64,000 bases of DNA from Campylobacter sp. RM12651 (GTDB taxonomy: Bacteria; Campylobacterota; Campylobacteria; Campylobacterales; Campylobacteraceae): the NCBI RefSeq assembly GCF_022369475.1, contig NZ_CP059600.1, positions 1,488,001 to 1,552,000 on the forward strand, given 5' to 3'. Position 1 is the first letter of the stretch. Every line of letters starts with the position of its first letter. Shown here one piece after another: positions 27,479 through 36,931 of this stretch. Both the position numbers and the translations under genes were made by a program. The notes under the pieces are model-generated. The model ran no database searches. It was not told the DNA's origin and saw nothing but the letters and a program-made list of their open reading frames with translations.

Positions 27479-29392
27479 TTAAAAAGATTTTTGTAAGACT
27501 TCTAGCATTGCCTTTTGGTGGTCTTCAATTTGTGTTTTCTTCCACTCTTTGTTCTTTTCATATACATCCAATAATTTTAAGCTGATTATTTTTTTATCTT
27601 TGTTTTTATAATTGTCAAATATTCTTTTCTTTTCAGTAAATACATTATTGCTAAAAGTTGAGTTTTCACTGTCTGTTATTAGAGCTAGGTTTCCAAAATT
27701 ATTAAGCACTTTTTTATTTTCTTCATCTTTACTTAAATCTTCTAAATCATTTTGTGCTAAAACATGTTCTACTGAATTAACATATCTAAAACGATAGCTT
27801 TCATTATTATTTGAATAATTGCTAATTAACAAATAATACTCCAAACGATAAAACCAATAATGCGGGGTATTTGTGCCTTTATTTAAAAAATCAAAATTTA
27901 TGTCTTTATTTGTGCATGCTTGATTTATAAAATCATCTAAAGCTTCAATTAAATTTGAAGCACCACCAATCGTTTTGCAAGCCAAGAAATCATCAATGTT
28001 TTTTAGATATTTTCTAAGATTATCTGTATTAACACTATCTTTTAAATTATCCAAACATTCTTCTCTAGTTATTTTTTCTTTTTTCACAATTTCGTTTTTA
28101 CAAAATTCTAAGTAATGCGTTAAAAAATGATGGTAATTGGCATTATCTCCACGCCTTGCTACCCTTAGATAGTTTTGAATGGTTGCCAAATCATAAAGAC
28201 TTGTTTTATCACTATCTAACTTATCTCCAGAGTGATTATAAAATCCATAATAAGCTTTATCTTCATCTTTTATTAGCTTTTTCTTTATCACAAAGGCATC
28301 GAAGATGATTCTGTAATCTTGTAAAGCTTCTATGATTGTTTTTGCTTGCCCTTCATCCAACTTATCATTTAATTTATCCCAAGTGTTTTCAAGGAATTTA
28401 TCTTTTTTTATTGATATTTGTGTTTCTTCTTTGAAAATTTTTTTATTAGGTTCTTCTTTTAATTCTTGCCTTGATAAAATCTTAAAAACATGTAAAATAA
28501 AGGTAGGAAAATCAATTATACTCTCAAACTCGGCTCTATCTTTATCATTGTTTGAATAATTTTGTAAATATTGTTGATTTTTAATTATATTTTCAATAGT
28601 TGGCTGATGAGTTGTATTAGGGTCTTTACTATTATTTACAAAACCAAAATCTGAAAAATAATTCATCTGCGAACATTCATCAAATATCCTAGCGTATTCT
28701 GTAACTTGGCTTTTATCATTATCGCTTATTAGCTTTAATAATCTTGCCTTTAAAATGTCTGTGCCATCAAGCTGAACGCCTGTATTATTCATCCTTACGA
28801 AATATTTATTTAGTTCTACTTGATCGCCTAAAATCACTAGGTTGAACTCAACTTTAGTAAAGATAAAATCACAAAAGCTTTTTAGCTCAGCTTTTTTTAA
28901 AGACTCATCAAAACAATTAAAAGCTAATCTAATATTTGCATTTGTTTTATCAAAATCATAATTCCAAATGGCATTTTCATCATCTTCTCTAATAGGCATA
29001 TGAATTCTGCATTTATGGTTATTAGAGTTATTGTCTTCACTATTTACAAAAGCAAATTTATAAGCTTTTTCAAAATATCCTTCTGCTTTTTGCATTTTGC
29101 CATCTTCACGACACATATATACGCATAAGAAAAATATCGTGCTAAGCCTTTGCTGACCATCTACAAGCTCAAAATTATCTTCGTTGTTAGCCACTACAAC
29201 ATTTCCTATAAAATGAGCTTTGTTATTATCATTTATGCAAGTTCTAAAATCATCTAAAAGAGCTTTTATTTGCTCATCTTTCCAAGCATAAAGCCTTTGA
29301 TAGGGTGGGATTATAAATATTTTATTAAATTTATTGTTTGATAAAATTTTGCCTAAATTACAAATCTGCGAAGTTGTTTTATTTTGCTCCAT
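27479..29392 (-). CDS. GmrSD-like DUF262-DUF1524 protein
   Basis: This 637-aa protein has an N-terminal DUF262 domain: PPYQRLYAWKDEQIKALLDDF (from residue 29) and the nucleotide-site motif DGQQR (78-82). Its C-terminus has a DUF1524 HNH-type block with His543 in VEHVLAQND and GNLALITDSENSTFSNN. This is the layout of GmrSD type IV restriction enzymes, which use an NTP to cut modified phage DNA. It overlaps by 14 nt a second DUF262 gene that lacks DUF1524. A defence role is a family-based inference. Confidence 0.85.
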   Translation of the reverse strand: MEQNKTTSQICNLGKILSNNKFNKIFIIPPYQRLYAWKDEQIKALLDDFRTCINDNNKAHFIGNVVVANNEDNFELVDGQQRLSTIFFLCVYMCREDGKMQKAEGYFEKAYKFAFVNSEDNNSNNHKCRIHMPIREDDENAIWNYDFDKTNANIRLAFNCFDESLKKAELKSFCDFIFTKVEFNLVILGDQVELNKYFVRMNNTGVQLDGTDILKARLLKLISDNDKSQVTEYARIFDECSQMNYFSDFGFVNNSKDPNTTHQPTIENIIKNQQYLQNYSNNDKDRAEFESIIDFPTFILHVFKILSRQELKEEPNKKIFKEETQISIKKDKFLENTWDKLNDKLDEGQAKTIIEALQDYRIIFDAFVIKKKLIKDEDKAYYGFYNHSGDKLDSDKTSLYDLATIQNYLRVARRGDNANYHHFLTHYLEFCKNEIVKKEKITREECLDNLKDSVNTDNLRKYLKNIDDFLACKTIGGASNLIEALDDFINQACTNKDINFDFLNKGTNTPHYWFYRLEYYLLISNYSNNNESYRFRYVNSVEHVLAQNDLEDLSKDEENKKVLNNFGNLALITDSENSTFSNNVFTEKKRIFDNYKNKDKKIISLKLLDVYEKNKEWKKTQIEDHQKAMLEVLQKSF

Positions 29393-30713
29393 TTTGTTCT
29401 CCTAAAAAATGACCTAAAATTCCATATTTTTTAAATTCTTCATCTAAATAATCTTTACATAGTTCTTTATAGTCTCCACGCTTTCCACCATCGATTGGAT
29501 TTTCTGCGATCTTTTCTTGCTCATACGCATAACACTCCCTAGCTATCTCATCAAGACCTTCATAAATCTTGCTCTCGTAATTGTTTACAAATATAGCTCT
29601 TATGATTTTTTCGCTACTACCCATCGTGCTTTCCCATCGCACACTTTTACCAACAAGTCTATTTGTATAAATAATCCTTGTAGCAAATCTTATCATCTTA
29701 TCAAAATTACCACTCTTAAACCTATCCATAAACACTACAATACACATACACAATGCGTTTTGTAAATACCCTGTCCCATCTAAATGATTTAGCTTTTGAT
29801 AAAAATCTGTTTGCCTTATAATTTTCAGTATTTCATAGAATTTTCTAAAATATTCAAAAAACTCAACCCCGTTTGCAAAATCGCTAATAACCCCATAATC
29901 GCACGAACTTTGTCCTGATAAATTCTCCTTACAAAACTCATCAAATATCAAATCATCACTCCACCACTTGGTTCTTTCATACTCTTGCTTGATGATTTTT
30001 CTAGTAAAATTTAATGTTTGGTTTAAAAAACTATCGATATTGTCTTTATCGGCTTTTATAACACTTTCAAAATATTTGGCATTAGCATTTTGCAAATCCT
30101 TATGACGCTCTTGCATGGCTTGTAAATGAAAGGCTTTTATAAGGTCGTAATTTTCTAGCTTTTTTCCTTTTGAGTTGGTATTGTCAAAAAAGATAAAAGC
30201 ATCATCGGCTTTTGTTGTAGCTACTATTATAAATTGAGTTTTTTCTAGATTTTCTAAAAAATCTTTAGCCTTATCTTCATTACTTAAATAGTTTTTAATA
30301 TACTCGTAATTAGCCTTGATATTGTCTTGAGAAATTTTATGAAAAAAGCTTACATTACTTAGGTAGTTACTATATCCATTGTGATTTTCCATAACAATTT
30401 TATATTCACTTAACACCATCAGAATAAGCTTAATCGTAGTTAGCCTTTGCTGTCCGTCTATCACTTCATAAATTATCTCATCATCTCGTTTAGTTTCATG
30501 CAAAATAATAGAGCCTAGCAAGGCTCCATTTTCACTATTTTCAATATCTTTTAAAAGCATTCTTGTTTGCTTTATCTCCCATACATAAGGGCGTTGATAA
30601 TCAGGTATGCTAAGCTCTAATTCACTTGCCAAAGCACTAAAACTTGCGACATTAGAACCTACTGGATTTTTATCGCTTAGATTAAATTTAATCCCACTTT
30701 TAATCTCATTCAT
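29379..30713 (-). CDS. DUF262-only protein (GmrS-like)
   Basis: This 444-aa protein has an N-terminal DUF262 domain: SIPDYQRPYVWEIKQTRMLLKDI (from ~35) and DGQQR (86-90). A helical region follows. The C-terminus ends without a His-centred DUF1524 block, so it should bind and perhaps hydrolyse NTP but not cut DNA itself. It starts 2 nt after the 132-aa HTH gene and overlaps the DUF262-DUF1524 gene by 14 nt. The tight spacing suggests the two DUF262 proteins form a hetero-complex. Confidence 0.83.
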   Translation of the reverse strand: MNEIKSGIKFNLSDKNPVGSNVASFSALASELELSIPDYQRPYVWEIKQTRMLLKDIENSENGALLGSIILHETKRDDEIIYEVIDGQQRLTTIKLILMVLSEYKIVMENHNGYSNYLSNVSFFHKISQDNIKANYEYIKNYLSNEDKAKDFLENLEKTQFIIVATTKADDAFIFFDNTNSKGKKLENYDLIKAFHLQAMQERHKDLQNANAKYFESVIKADKDNIDSFLNQTLNFTRKIIKQEYERTKWWSDDLIFDEFCKENLSGQSSCDYGVISDFANGVEFFEYFRKFYEILKIIRQTDFYQKLNHLDGTGYLQNALCMCIVVFMDRFKSGNFDKMIRFATRIIYTNRLVGKSVRWESTMGSSEKIIRAIFVNNYESKIYEGLDEIARECYAYEQEKIAENPIDGGKRGDYKELCKDYLDEEFKKYGILGHFLGEQNGAK

Positions 30714-30715
30714 AT

Positions 30716-31114
30716 TTACTCCTTGCTAATCGCTATTATCTTTAAATCACTTTTAGGATCATAATGGGTATTGTAATATATTTTATCATCTTGCAACCTT
30801 TCTTGGAATTCTAAGAGTTCAAACATTCCTAAATCATCATTGTGTATGATATGTAATATCGTTGGGGTGCTAAAGCCTTGTATCTCATCAAAACTCTTAT
30901 ATATCCTAACTTTGCCACCATCCTTACAAACCTTACAAATCTCATCTAAAAAGCTTATAATTTCGTTTGTTGATTGGCACTCTTCTTTACTAGTCATTTC
31001 ATCTTTTATGCTTTCTATTAGCCTTCTTGCAGTGTTGTAACCTATGCCTAATTCTCTTTGCACATATGCTATGCTAGGCTTTTGTTTATAAAGTTCTTTT
31101 ACCTTTTTTAGCAT
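30716..31114 (-). CDS. Small FtsK-gamma-like winged-helix protein of the island
   Basis: The first ~40 of 132 residues (SIAYVQRELGIGYNTARRLIESI) closely resemble the FtsK gamma domain, a winged helix that reads short DNA sequences, but no ATPase is attached. Residues ~65-132 form a strand-helix-strand segment (KVRIYKSFDEI, ILHIIHNDDLGMFELLEFQERL, DLKIIAISKE) also found in the 586-aa and 296-aa proteins. It overlaps the 586-aa gene by 7 nt and is 2 nt from the DUF262 gene. It may be the operon regulator or a DNA-targeting subunit. Confidence 0.72.
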   Translation of the reverse strand: MLKKVKELYKQKPSIAYVQRELGIGYNTARRLIESIKDEMTSKEECQSTNEIISFLDEICKVCKDGGKVRIYKSFDEIQGFSTPTILHIIHNDDLGMFELLEFQERLQDDKIYYNTHYDPKSDLKIIAISKE

Positions 31115-32868
31115 TTCATCTCCTTAAAAACTATCATTTCATCTTTTGCTCTTGAATCTGTATAAATCTCAAAAGTTAATTTTGATGGGATACTACCTCC
31201 TCCATAATAGCCCAAAAATTCCCTATATTCATCACCGCTAAAATCCCTGTGAAGCCTTACCGCTACGACATTTTTAGGCTCAAACTTATAAAACTTTTTA
31301 TACTCACTAATCTTTAAAGTCTTATATTTACAAATTTGCTCATAAAACTCATCGCAATACTCATCATTATAAAAAATCTCTTCAAGCACCCTACTATCAC
31401 CCTTACAAACAAAATCATATTTATTAGCACTTATGATATGCAAAATCCCATCACCCCTTGGGCTAAGATTTGTTATCTTTTTTAGTATTTTTCTAGCCTT
31501 TATATCTAAAAAGTTTTTATACTCTAAATGATGAAGGATGGTATTTGCTCTAGCTATATCAATTTTAAGTTTAAGGCTTAGATACCTTGCGTCTATCAAG
31601 CCACCTTTATGTAAAAGCTTCTTTGCATAGTCATAAAGCTCATCTTTAAATAATGTATCCTTACCATATCTTATAAAACTTCTAGCGTTCCGACGATTTA
31701 CCACCCAAGCTCTATAAATCTTATCATTTGTGTCACATAACTCTTCATAAACATCAAAAATCCCCCTATCATAAACCACATCTATAAACTTATAAGAACT
31801 AGTTTTTGCGATCTTGCATTCTGTATTACGTCTAATTAGTGGCTCAGTAAAAACCACGCTTGAGTTTGTATGAATATCTCTTAAAGAATATAAATCGCTA
31901 GAAAATATAACTCTAGGATGTTTTAGACTAAGACAACCCATAAACATTTCATCAGCATTCTCAACGCCTTTTAAATCAAGCTTATTTATATACCTTAAAT
32001 TAGTGCAGTTTTTAAACATTCTTTTAGTGTTTCTTAGATAATTTGAAAAACAATGTGGCTTTTTTGTGATATTCATATCAAGGCTTGCAAGGTTTTTGCA
32101 CCCGTGAAACATACCTTCAGCACTTTTAAGCTTGCTAAATACTAGCTTAGGAAGGCTTTTTAGATTTATGGCGTTATTAAACATATATGAAGTATCTCTA
32201 ACTTGTCTTAACTCCCAAGATTTTAAGCCACTAAAATCACTCCTAGTGCTACCATCAAAAACAAAACTCAAATTAATTATCCTAGAAGTATCAATAAGGC
32301 TTAAATCATCTATGCAAAACACCAAAAGCTTTAACTCAAATCTGTTTTTAGGCTGATATTTTTCGCCGTTTTTTCTAATGTTTGCGTGGCGAAGTAAAAA
32401 ATCTTTGTATGATTTATGGCTATGACGATAGATATCAAAAAATGGACTTTCGCTAAGCTTTTTTAGATTTAGGTTTTTAAGCTCTAAATTATCATAATCC
32501 ATATCCACCCCAACCATAAAAAACCTAAACTCCTCACAACTTTTCATATCAAGGCTGATTTTAGTAGTGATTTTACCCATGCCATCTAAAGCTAGATTTG
32601 TTTGATTGAAAATATAAGAAAAATCCTTGCATTTGCTAGTATTTAGACAAATTTCATTTGTCAAGATGGCGTTTTCAAACATAGCTTTAACACTTAAAAC
32701 ATTGCTAAAATCCCAGTGGTTTATATCAGCTAAATCAGCTCTTTTGCTGTCTTTAAAAAGATAGCTCATATCGGTAATCACGCTTGTATCAATTAGCTTT
32801 AAATCTATTTTTGGATTTTGAACTAGTCTTGATAATTCAGCTTTGTCCTTAGGAAAATACTTTTTCAT
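31108..32868 (-). CDS. DUF285-repeat protein with C-terminal FtsK-gamma-like winged helix
   Basis: This 586-aa protein opens the island operon. It has two DUF285 headers (residues ~1-50, and ~170-225 with FELKLLVFCIDDLSLIDTSRI), each followed by degenerate repeats. A winged helix similar to FtsK gamma lies at about 409-470 (LYDYAKKLLHKGG, YLSLKLKIDIARANTILHHLEYKNFL). The C-terminal ~75 residues match the small domain of the 132-aa and 296-aa proteins. No signal peptide is seen. Combining a leucine-rich-like scaffold with a DNA-binding module suggests a cytoplasmic sensor or regulator; this is inference. Confidence 0.75.
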   Translation of the reverse strand: MKKYFPKDKAELSRLVQNPKIDLKLIDTSVITDMSYLFKDSKRADLADINHWDFSNVLSVKAMFENAILTNEICLNTSKCKDFSYIFNQTNLALDGMGKITTKISLDMKSCEEFRFFMVGVDMDYDNLELKNLNLKKLSESPFFDIYRHSHKSYKDFLLRHANIRKNGEKYQPKNRFELKLLVFCIDDLSLIDTSRIINLSFVFDGSTRSDFSGLKSWELRQVRDTSYMFNNAINLKSLPKLVFSKLKSAEGMFHGCKNLASLDMNITKKPHCFSNYLRNTKRMFKNCTNLRYINKLDLKGVENADEMFMGCLSLKHPRVIFSSDLYSLRDIHTNSSVVFTEPLIRRNTECKIAKTSSYKFIDVVYDRGIFDVYEELCDTNDKIYRAWVVNRRNARSFIRYGKDTLFKDELYDYAKKLLHKGGLIDARYLSLKLKIDIARANTILHHLEYKNFLDIKARKILKKITNLSPRGDGILHIISANKYDFVCKGDSRVLEEIFYNDEYCDEFYEQICKYKTLKISEYKKFYKFEPKNVVAVRLHRDFSGDEYREFLGYYGGGSIPSKLTFEIYTDSRAKDEMIVFKEMKC

Positions 32869-32892
32869 GCTAACTCCTTAAATATTTTATGA

Positions 32893-32930
32893 AGTTATAT
32901 CATAAAAGTAGTCCTGATTATGTCCATATA
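32893..32930 (-). promoter_or_regulatory. Island promoter/operator element B
   Basis: On the minus strand this reads TATATGGACA, 15 nt, TTATGATATAACT, ending 24 nt before the 586-aa gene start. It matches element A in both boxes, in spacing and in distance to the start codon. TTAT-GAT-ATAA is a perfect small palindrome. Confidence 0.6.
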
Positions 32931-32948
32931 GAATTTTTTAAAAAAAAT

Positions 32949-32979
32949 TTTAGGAATTTTAATTTATAAAATTCCTAAA
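32949..32979 (-). terminator. Terminator after hipO
   Basis: A perfect 12-bp stem (TTTAGGAATTTT/AAAATTCCTAAA) with a 7-nt loop starts 5 nt beyond the hipO stop. A T run follows on the minus strand. It also marks the upstream border of the island. Confidence 0.8.
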
Positions 32980-32984
32980 TGAAA

Positions 32985-34136
32985 TTATTTTAAATATTTT
33001 AAACATACTCCTGAATAAAATGCAGCGGCATTAACTAAAGTATCATCATCATAAATATATCTAGGGTCGTGTAGATAATAATCATTCTTATTTAAAATAA
33101 AGGCATAAGCACCTTTGCAATGCTCTAGCATAAAAGAAAAATCTTCGCTACCCATTAATGGCTCGTGAAATTCATCACAATTTTGCTCTCCAAATAATTC
33201 ACAAGCTACACCAAAAGCTAATTTTTGCGCTTCATCATCATTAATTGTAGCTGCTCCTATTTGAATAAATTCAAGCTCAACTTTTACCTTAAAAAGCAGC
33301 TCGCAAGATTTAGCAATATTGTTTAATTGCTCTATTATCGTATTTCTATCATCATTATTAAAGGTTCTAATATTAGCAAGTAATAATGCCTTATCTTGTA
33401 AGATATTAAAGCTAGTTTCATTTCCACTTAGAGCTGCTCCAAATGTTATAACAGCTTGATTTTTAGCTGCTATATTTCTAGCAGTTATAAATCCCGCTTG
33501 GGTTATAAAATGAGCCATCGCACCCATTATATCACTAGCTTTTTCAGGAGCACTACCATGCCCACCAACTCCACTAATATTTACCCTAAGTGCGTCAGCT
33601 CCTGCCATCATAGCCCCGCGCTTAAGACAAAATAATTTATTAGTTTTACTTGGGATATTGTGATAACCAAATATAAAATCACTTTTAAATCTAGTAAATA
33701 AATTATCATCAATCATAGCTTTAGCACCGCCTCTACCTTCTTCAGCAGGTTGAAAGACAAAATTAATAGTGCCATCAAATTCACTCTTACTTAAATATTT
33801 AGCCGCTAATAATAAACTCGCCGTATGTCCATCATGCCCACAAGCGTGCATTAAACCTTCGTTCTTAGAAGCATAGCTTACTCCACTAGCTTCGTTTATT
33901 ACAAGTGCATCCATATCAGCTCTTAAAGCTATGCTTTTATTTGAATTACCTTTCTTTAAAACCCCAACAACTCCTGTTACGCCTACATTTTCATAAACTT
34001 CTATGCCAAATTCTCTTAATTTGTTCGCAACTAACTTTGCTGTTTTAAATTCTTTTAATCCTAGTTCAGGATTTTCGTGAATACATTTTCTAATCTCTAT
34101 AAACTCGCTTGAGAGTTTTTTAATCTCTTCTATCAT
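32985..34136 (-). CDS. hipO: M20-family amidohydrolase, hippurate hydrolase-like
   Basis: This zinc amidohydrolase (383 aa, the same length as C. jejuni HipO) would release an amino acid from an N-acyl amino acid such as hippurate. Metal-site blocks are MHACGHDGHTAS, QPAEEGRGGAKAMI and the C-terminal HEPLMGSEDFSFML; GGHGSAPEKASD is the dimerisation-domain His loop. C. jejuni HipO is similar throughout, but related enzymes act on other acyl-amino acids, so specificity is not proven. It overlaps uvrA by 4 nt (ATGA). Confidence 0.8.
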   Translation of the reverse strand: MIEEIKKLSSEFIEIRKCIHENPELGLKEFKTAKLVANKLREFGIEVYENVGVTGVVGVLKKGNSNKSIALRADMDALVINEASGVSYASKNEGLMHACGHDGHTASLLLAAKYLSKSEFDGTINFVFQPAEEGRGGAKAMIDDNLFTRFKSDFIFGYHNIPSKTNKLFCLKRGAMMAGADALRVNISGVGGHGSAPEKASDIMGAMAHFITQAGFITARNIAAKNQAVITFGAALSGNETSFNILQDKALLLANIRTFNNDDRNTIIEQLNNIAKSCELLFKVKVELEFIQIGAATINDDEAQKLAFGVACELFGEQNCDEFHEPLMGSEDFSFMLEHCKGAYAFILNKNDYYLHDPRYIYDDDTLVNAAAFYSGVCLKYLK

Positions 34137-36931
34137 TTTAACTCCTTTTTCATTTCTTTAAATTCTTGTGCTAAAAACTTCGCTGTATAGCTTTTATCAG
34201 CATATTTTTTAGCAAGTTCTAATGGATTACCTGTTGCAATTATCTTACCACCCCTAAAACCGCCTTCAGGACCCATATCTATAATATAATCAGCGTTTTT
34301 GATTAAATCCAAATTATGCTCAATTACAAAAACACTATTTCCAGCATCTACTAAATGCTGCAATACTTTTACTAATTTTTGTGTATCTGCAAAATGAAGC
34401 CCCGTAGTTGGTTCATCAAGTAAATAAAGTGTATTTCCTGTATCACTTCTACTTAATTCTTTAGATATTTTTATCCTTTGAGCTTCCCCACCACTTAAGG
34501 TTGTAGCGTTTTGACCTAAGGTTATATAATCAAGCCCTACATCCATTAAGGTCTTTAATTTTTGCTTAATCTTAGGGTGTTTTGCAAAAAACTCATAAGC
34601 TTCTGCTACACTCATTTCTAAAACATCAGCTATATTTTTGTCTTTATATTTAATCTCTAGTGTTTGATGATTGTATCTTCTACCCCCACAAGCATCACAG
34701 GTAATATTTACATCAGGTAAAAAGTGCATAGAGATTTTAAGCTCACCTTCTCCGCTACATTTTTCACACCTTCCACCTGCAACATTGAAGCTAAAGCGAC
34801 CAATTTTATATCCTCTAATCTGTGCTTCAGGAACATTAGCAAATAAATTCCTAATCTCATCCATAAGCCCTGTATATGTTGCTGGATTGCTTCTTGGAGT
34901 TTTTCCTATTGGACTTTGATCTAGGAAAATTACTTTGTCTAATTTATCAAGACCTTTATATGTAATATCATTAATTACTGCTTTTGCTCTATTTAGATTT
35001 GCTCTTGCAATTGGTAAAAGTGAATGCAACATTAATGAGCTTTTACCACTACCGCTTACTCCTGTTACACAAACTAAATTCCTAAGTGGGAATTTCACAC
35101 TTAAATCCTTTATATTGTTTTGATTAATTCCGCTTAATTCTAAATATTCATCACTCTTTCTAGCCTTATAAAGGTCTATGTCTTTTTTACGATTTATATA
35201 CAATGCAGTTTCGCATTTGCTTTTAAGCAATTCTTTATAAGTGCCATTAAAGATAATCTCCCCACCGCTAGTTCCAGCCCTAGGTCCAATCTCAACGATT
35301 ACATCAGCACTCTCAATTGTCTTTCTATCGTGTTCTACTACTATTAGAGTATTTCCTTTAGCCTGCAAGCTTTTTAGGGTATTTATTAGTTTTTGCGTAT
35401 CTCTTTCATGAAGACCTATGCTAGGCTCATCTAATACATATAAAACTCCGCTTAATCCACTTCCAATTTGAGAAGCAATCCTAATTCTTTGAGCTTCTCC
35501 ACCACTAATTGTCCTTGCATCTCTACCTAGTGTTAAATACCCCAAGCCAACATCATTTAAGAAAAATAATCTTTCATTAATTTCTTTAATAATAGGATAA
35601 GATATTTCATAATCTTGCTTATTTAAATTATTAAAATTCTCTATTTTAAAAAATTCGCAAATCTCTTCAATAGGTATGCTAATAACTTCTGCTATGCTTT
35701 TACCATTTACTAACACAGCTAAGCTTTGCTCGTTTAGTCTAAAGCCTTTACAAGATGGGCAGGTTTTTTCTGTTATGTATTCGTTAAAATCTTTATCATC
35801 TTTTAAGATTTCATAACTTATCTTAATAGCTCCATCAAAAGTTTTTTTGATATTATGTTTATTCCATAAAAAGCTAAATTCCGTAGCACTTCCGTATAAA
35901 ATAAGCTTTTTTTGATATTCACTTAATTCTTCATAAGGCTTATTTGTAGGGATTTTTTCTGCTTCACAAAATGCTAAAAGTAACTTTGAATAATAACTTT
36001 TATTAAAGCCCATCATAGTGCGAACTGCACCATCTTCTATACTTCTTTCATAATTTATAATTTTTTCTTGGTCAATACTCATTCTAATGCCTAAACCATC
36101 ACATAAAGAACAAGCTCCTTTAGGGCTATTAAATGAAAAGCTTAAAGGCTCAAGTTTATTAAATGAAATTTTGCATTTAAAACAAGCATTATGAAGCGAA
36201 TAATGAATATTTTTATTACTTTCTAATAATTCTAACTCACACTCACCATAACTTAAACTTAAAGCTTTTTCAACAGCTTGAGCTAAACGACTTTTATTAT
36301 CATCACTAATTCTTAGCCTATCAACTACTAATTTAATAGTATGCTTTTTAGTTTTAGCTAATTCTATTGGCTCATCTAGTCGTGTTAGTGTGCCGTTTAT
36401 TAAAATATTTATAAAACCTTGAGCTTTTAGGCTTTCAAGAAGTGGTGCGAATGTGCCTTTTTTTTCTTTAACTAAAGGAGCTAAAATCATTGCCTTTTCG
36501 CTAAATTTTGCCATTTCGTTTATTATATCTTCTGTATCCATTTTATTGATTTTTTCTCCACATTTATGACAATGCTGAACTCCAATTTTTGAATACAAAA
36601 GTCTTAAATAATCATATATTTCAGTAATTGTTCCAACGGTTGAGCGTGGGTTTTTGCTAGTTGATTTTTGATCAATTGCAATAGCAGGGGTTAAGCCTTC
36701 TATTTTTTCTACATTTGGTTTTCTAAATTTATCTAAAAATTGCCTAGCATAAGCACTAAGACTTTCTATATAACGGCGTTGTCCTTCTGCATAAAGCGTA
36801 TCAAAAGCTAAAGTAGATTTTCCACTACCACTAAGCCCTGTAAAAACTATTAATTTATTTTTAGGTAGTGTTAGGCTTATATTTTTTAAGTTATTTTCAC
36901 TTGCGTTTATAACTTGAATTTCATTATTCAT
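34133..36931 (-). CDS. uvrA: Excinuclease ABC subunit A
   Basis: UvrA finds DNA damage and loads UvrB in nucleotide excision repair. The 932-aa protein has two ABC modules: Walker A GLSGSGKST and GVSGSGKSS, signatures SGGEAQRIRIA and LSGGEAQRIKIS, and Walker B segments VLDEPSIGL and LLDEPTTGL. Zinc-binding cysteine pairs are CHKCGEK, CFKCKIS...CSLCDG and CEKCSGEG...CDACGG. Its start overlaps the stop of the upstream TSUP gene by 8 nt (ATGAATAA). Confidence 0.97.
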   Translation of the reverse strand: MNNEIQVINASENNLKNISLTLPKNKLIVFTGLSGSGKSTLAFDTLYAEGQRRYIESLSAYARQFLDKFRKPNVEKIEGLTPAIAIDQKSTSKNPRSTVGTITEIYDYLRLLYSKIGVQHCHKCGEKINKMDTEDIINEMAKFSEKAMILAPLVKEKKGTFAPLLESLKAQGFINILINGTLTRLDEPIELAKTKKHTIKLVVDRLRISDDNKSRLAQAVEKALSLSYGECELELLESNKNIHYSLHNACFKCKISFNKLEPLSFSFNSPKGACSLCDGLGIRMSIDQEKIINYERSIEDGAVRTMMGFNKSYYSKLLLAFCEAEKIPTNKPYEELSEYQKKLILYGSATEFSFLWNKHNIKKTFDGAIKISYEILKDDKDFNEYITEKTCPSCKGFRLNEQSLAVLVNGKSIAEVISIPIEEICEFFKIENFNNLNKQDYEISYPIIKEINERLFFLNDVGLGYLTLGRDARTISGGEAQRIRIASQIGSGLSGVLYVLDEPSIGLHERDTQKLINTLKSLQAKGNTLIVVEHDRKTIESADVIVEIGPRAGTSGGEIIFNGTYKELLKSKCETALYINRKKDIDLYKARKSDEYLELSGINQNNIKDLSVKFPLRNLVCVTGVSGSGKSSLMLHSLLPIARANLNRAKAVINDITYKGLDKLDKVIFLDQSPIGKTPRSNPATYTGLMDEIRNLFANVPEAQIRGYKIGRFSFNVAGGRCEKCSGEGELKISMHFLPDVNITCDACGGRRYNHQTLEIKYKDKNIADVLEMSVAEAYEFFAKHPKIKQKLKTLMDVGLDYITLGQNATTLSGGEAQRIKISKELSRSDTGNTLYLLDEPTTGLHFADTQKLVKVLQHLVDAGNSVFVIEHNLDLIKNADYIIDMGPEGGFRGGKIIATGNPLELAKKYADKSYTAKFLAQEFKEMKKELK

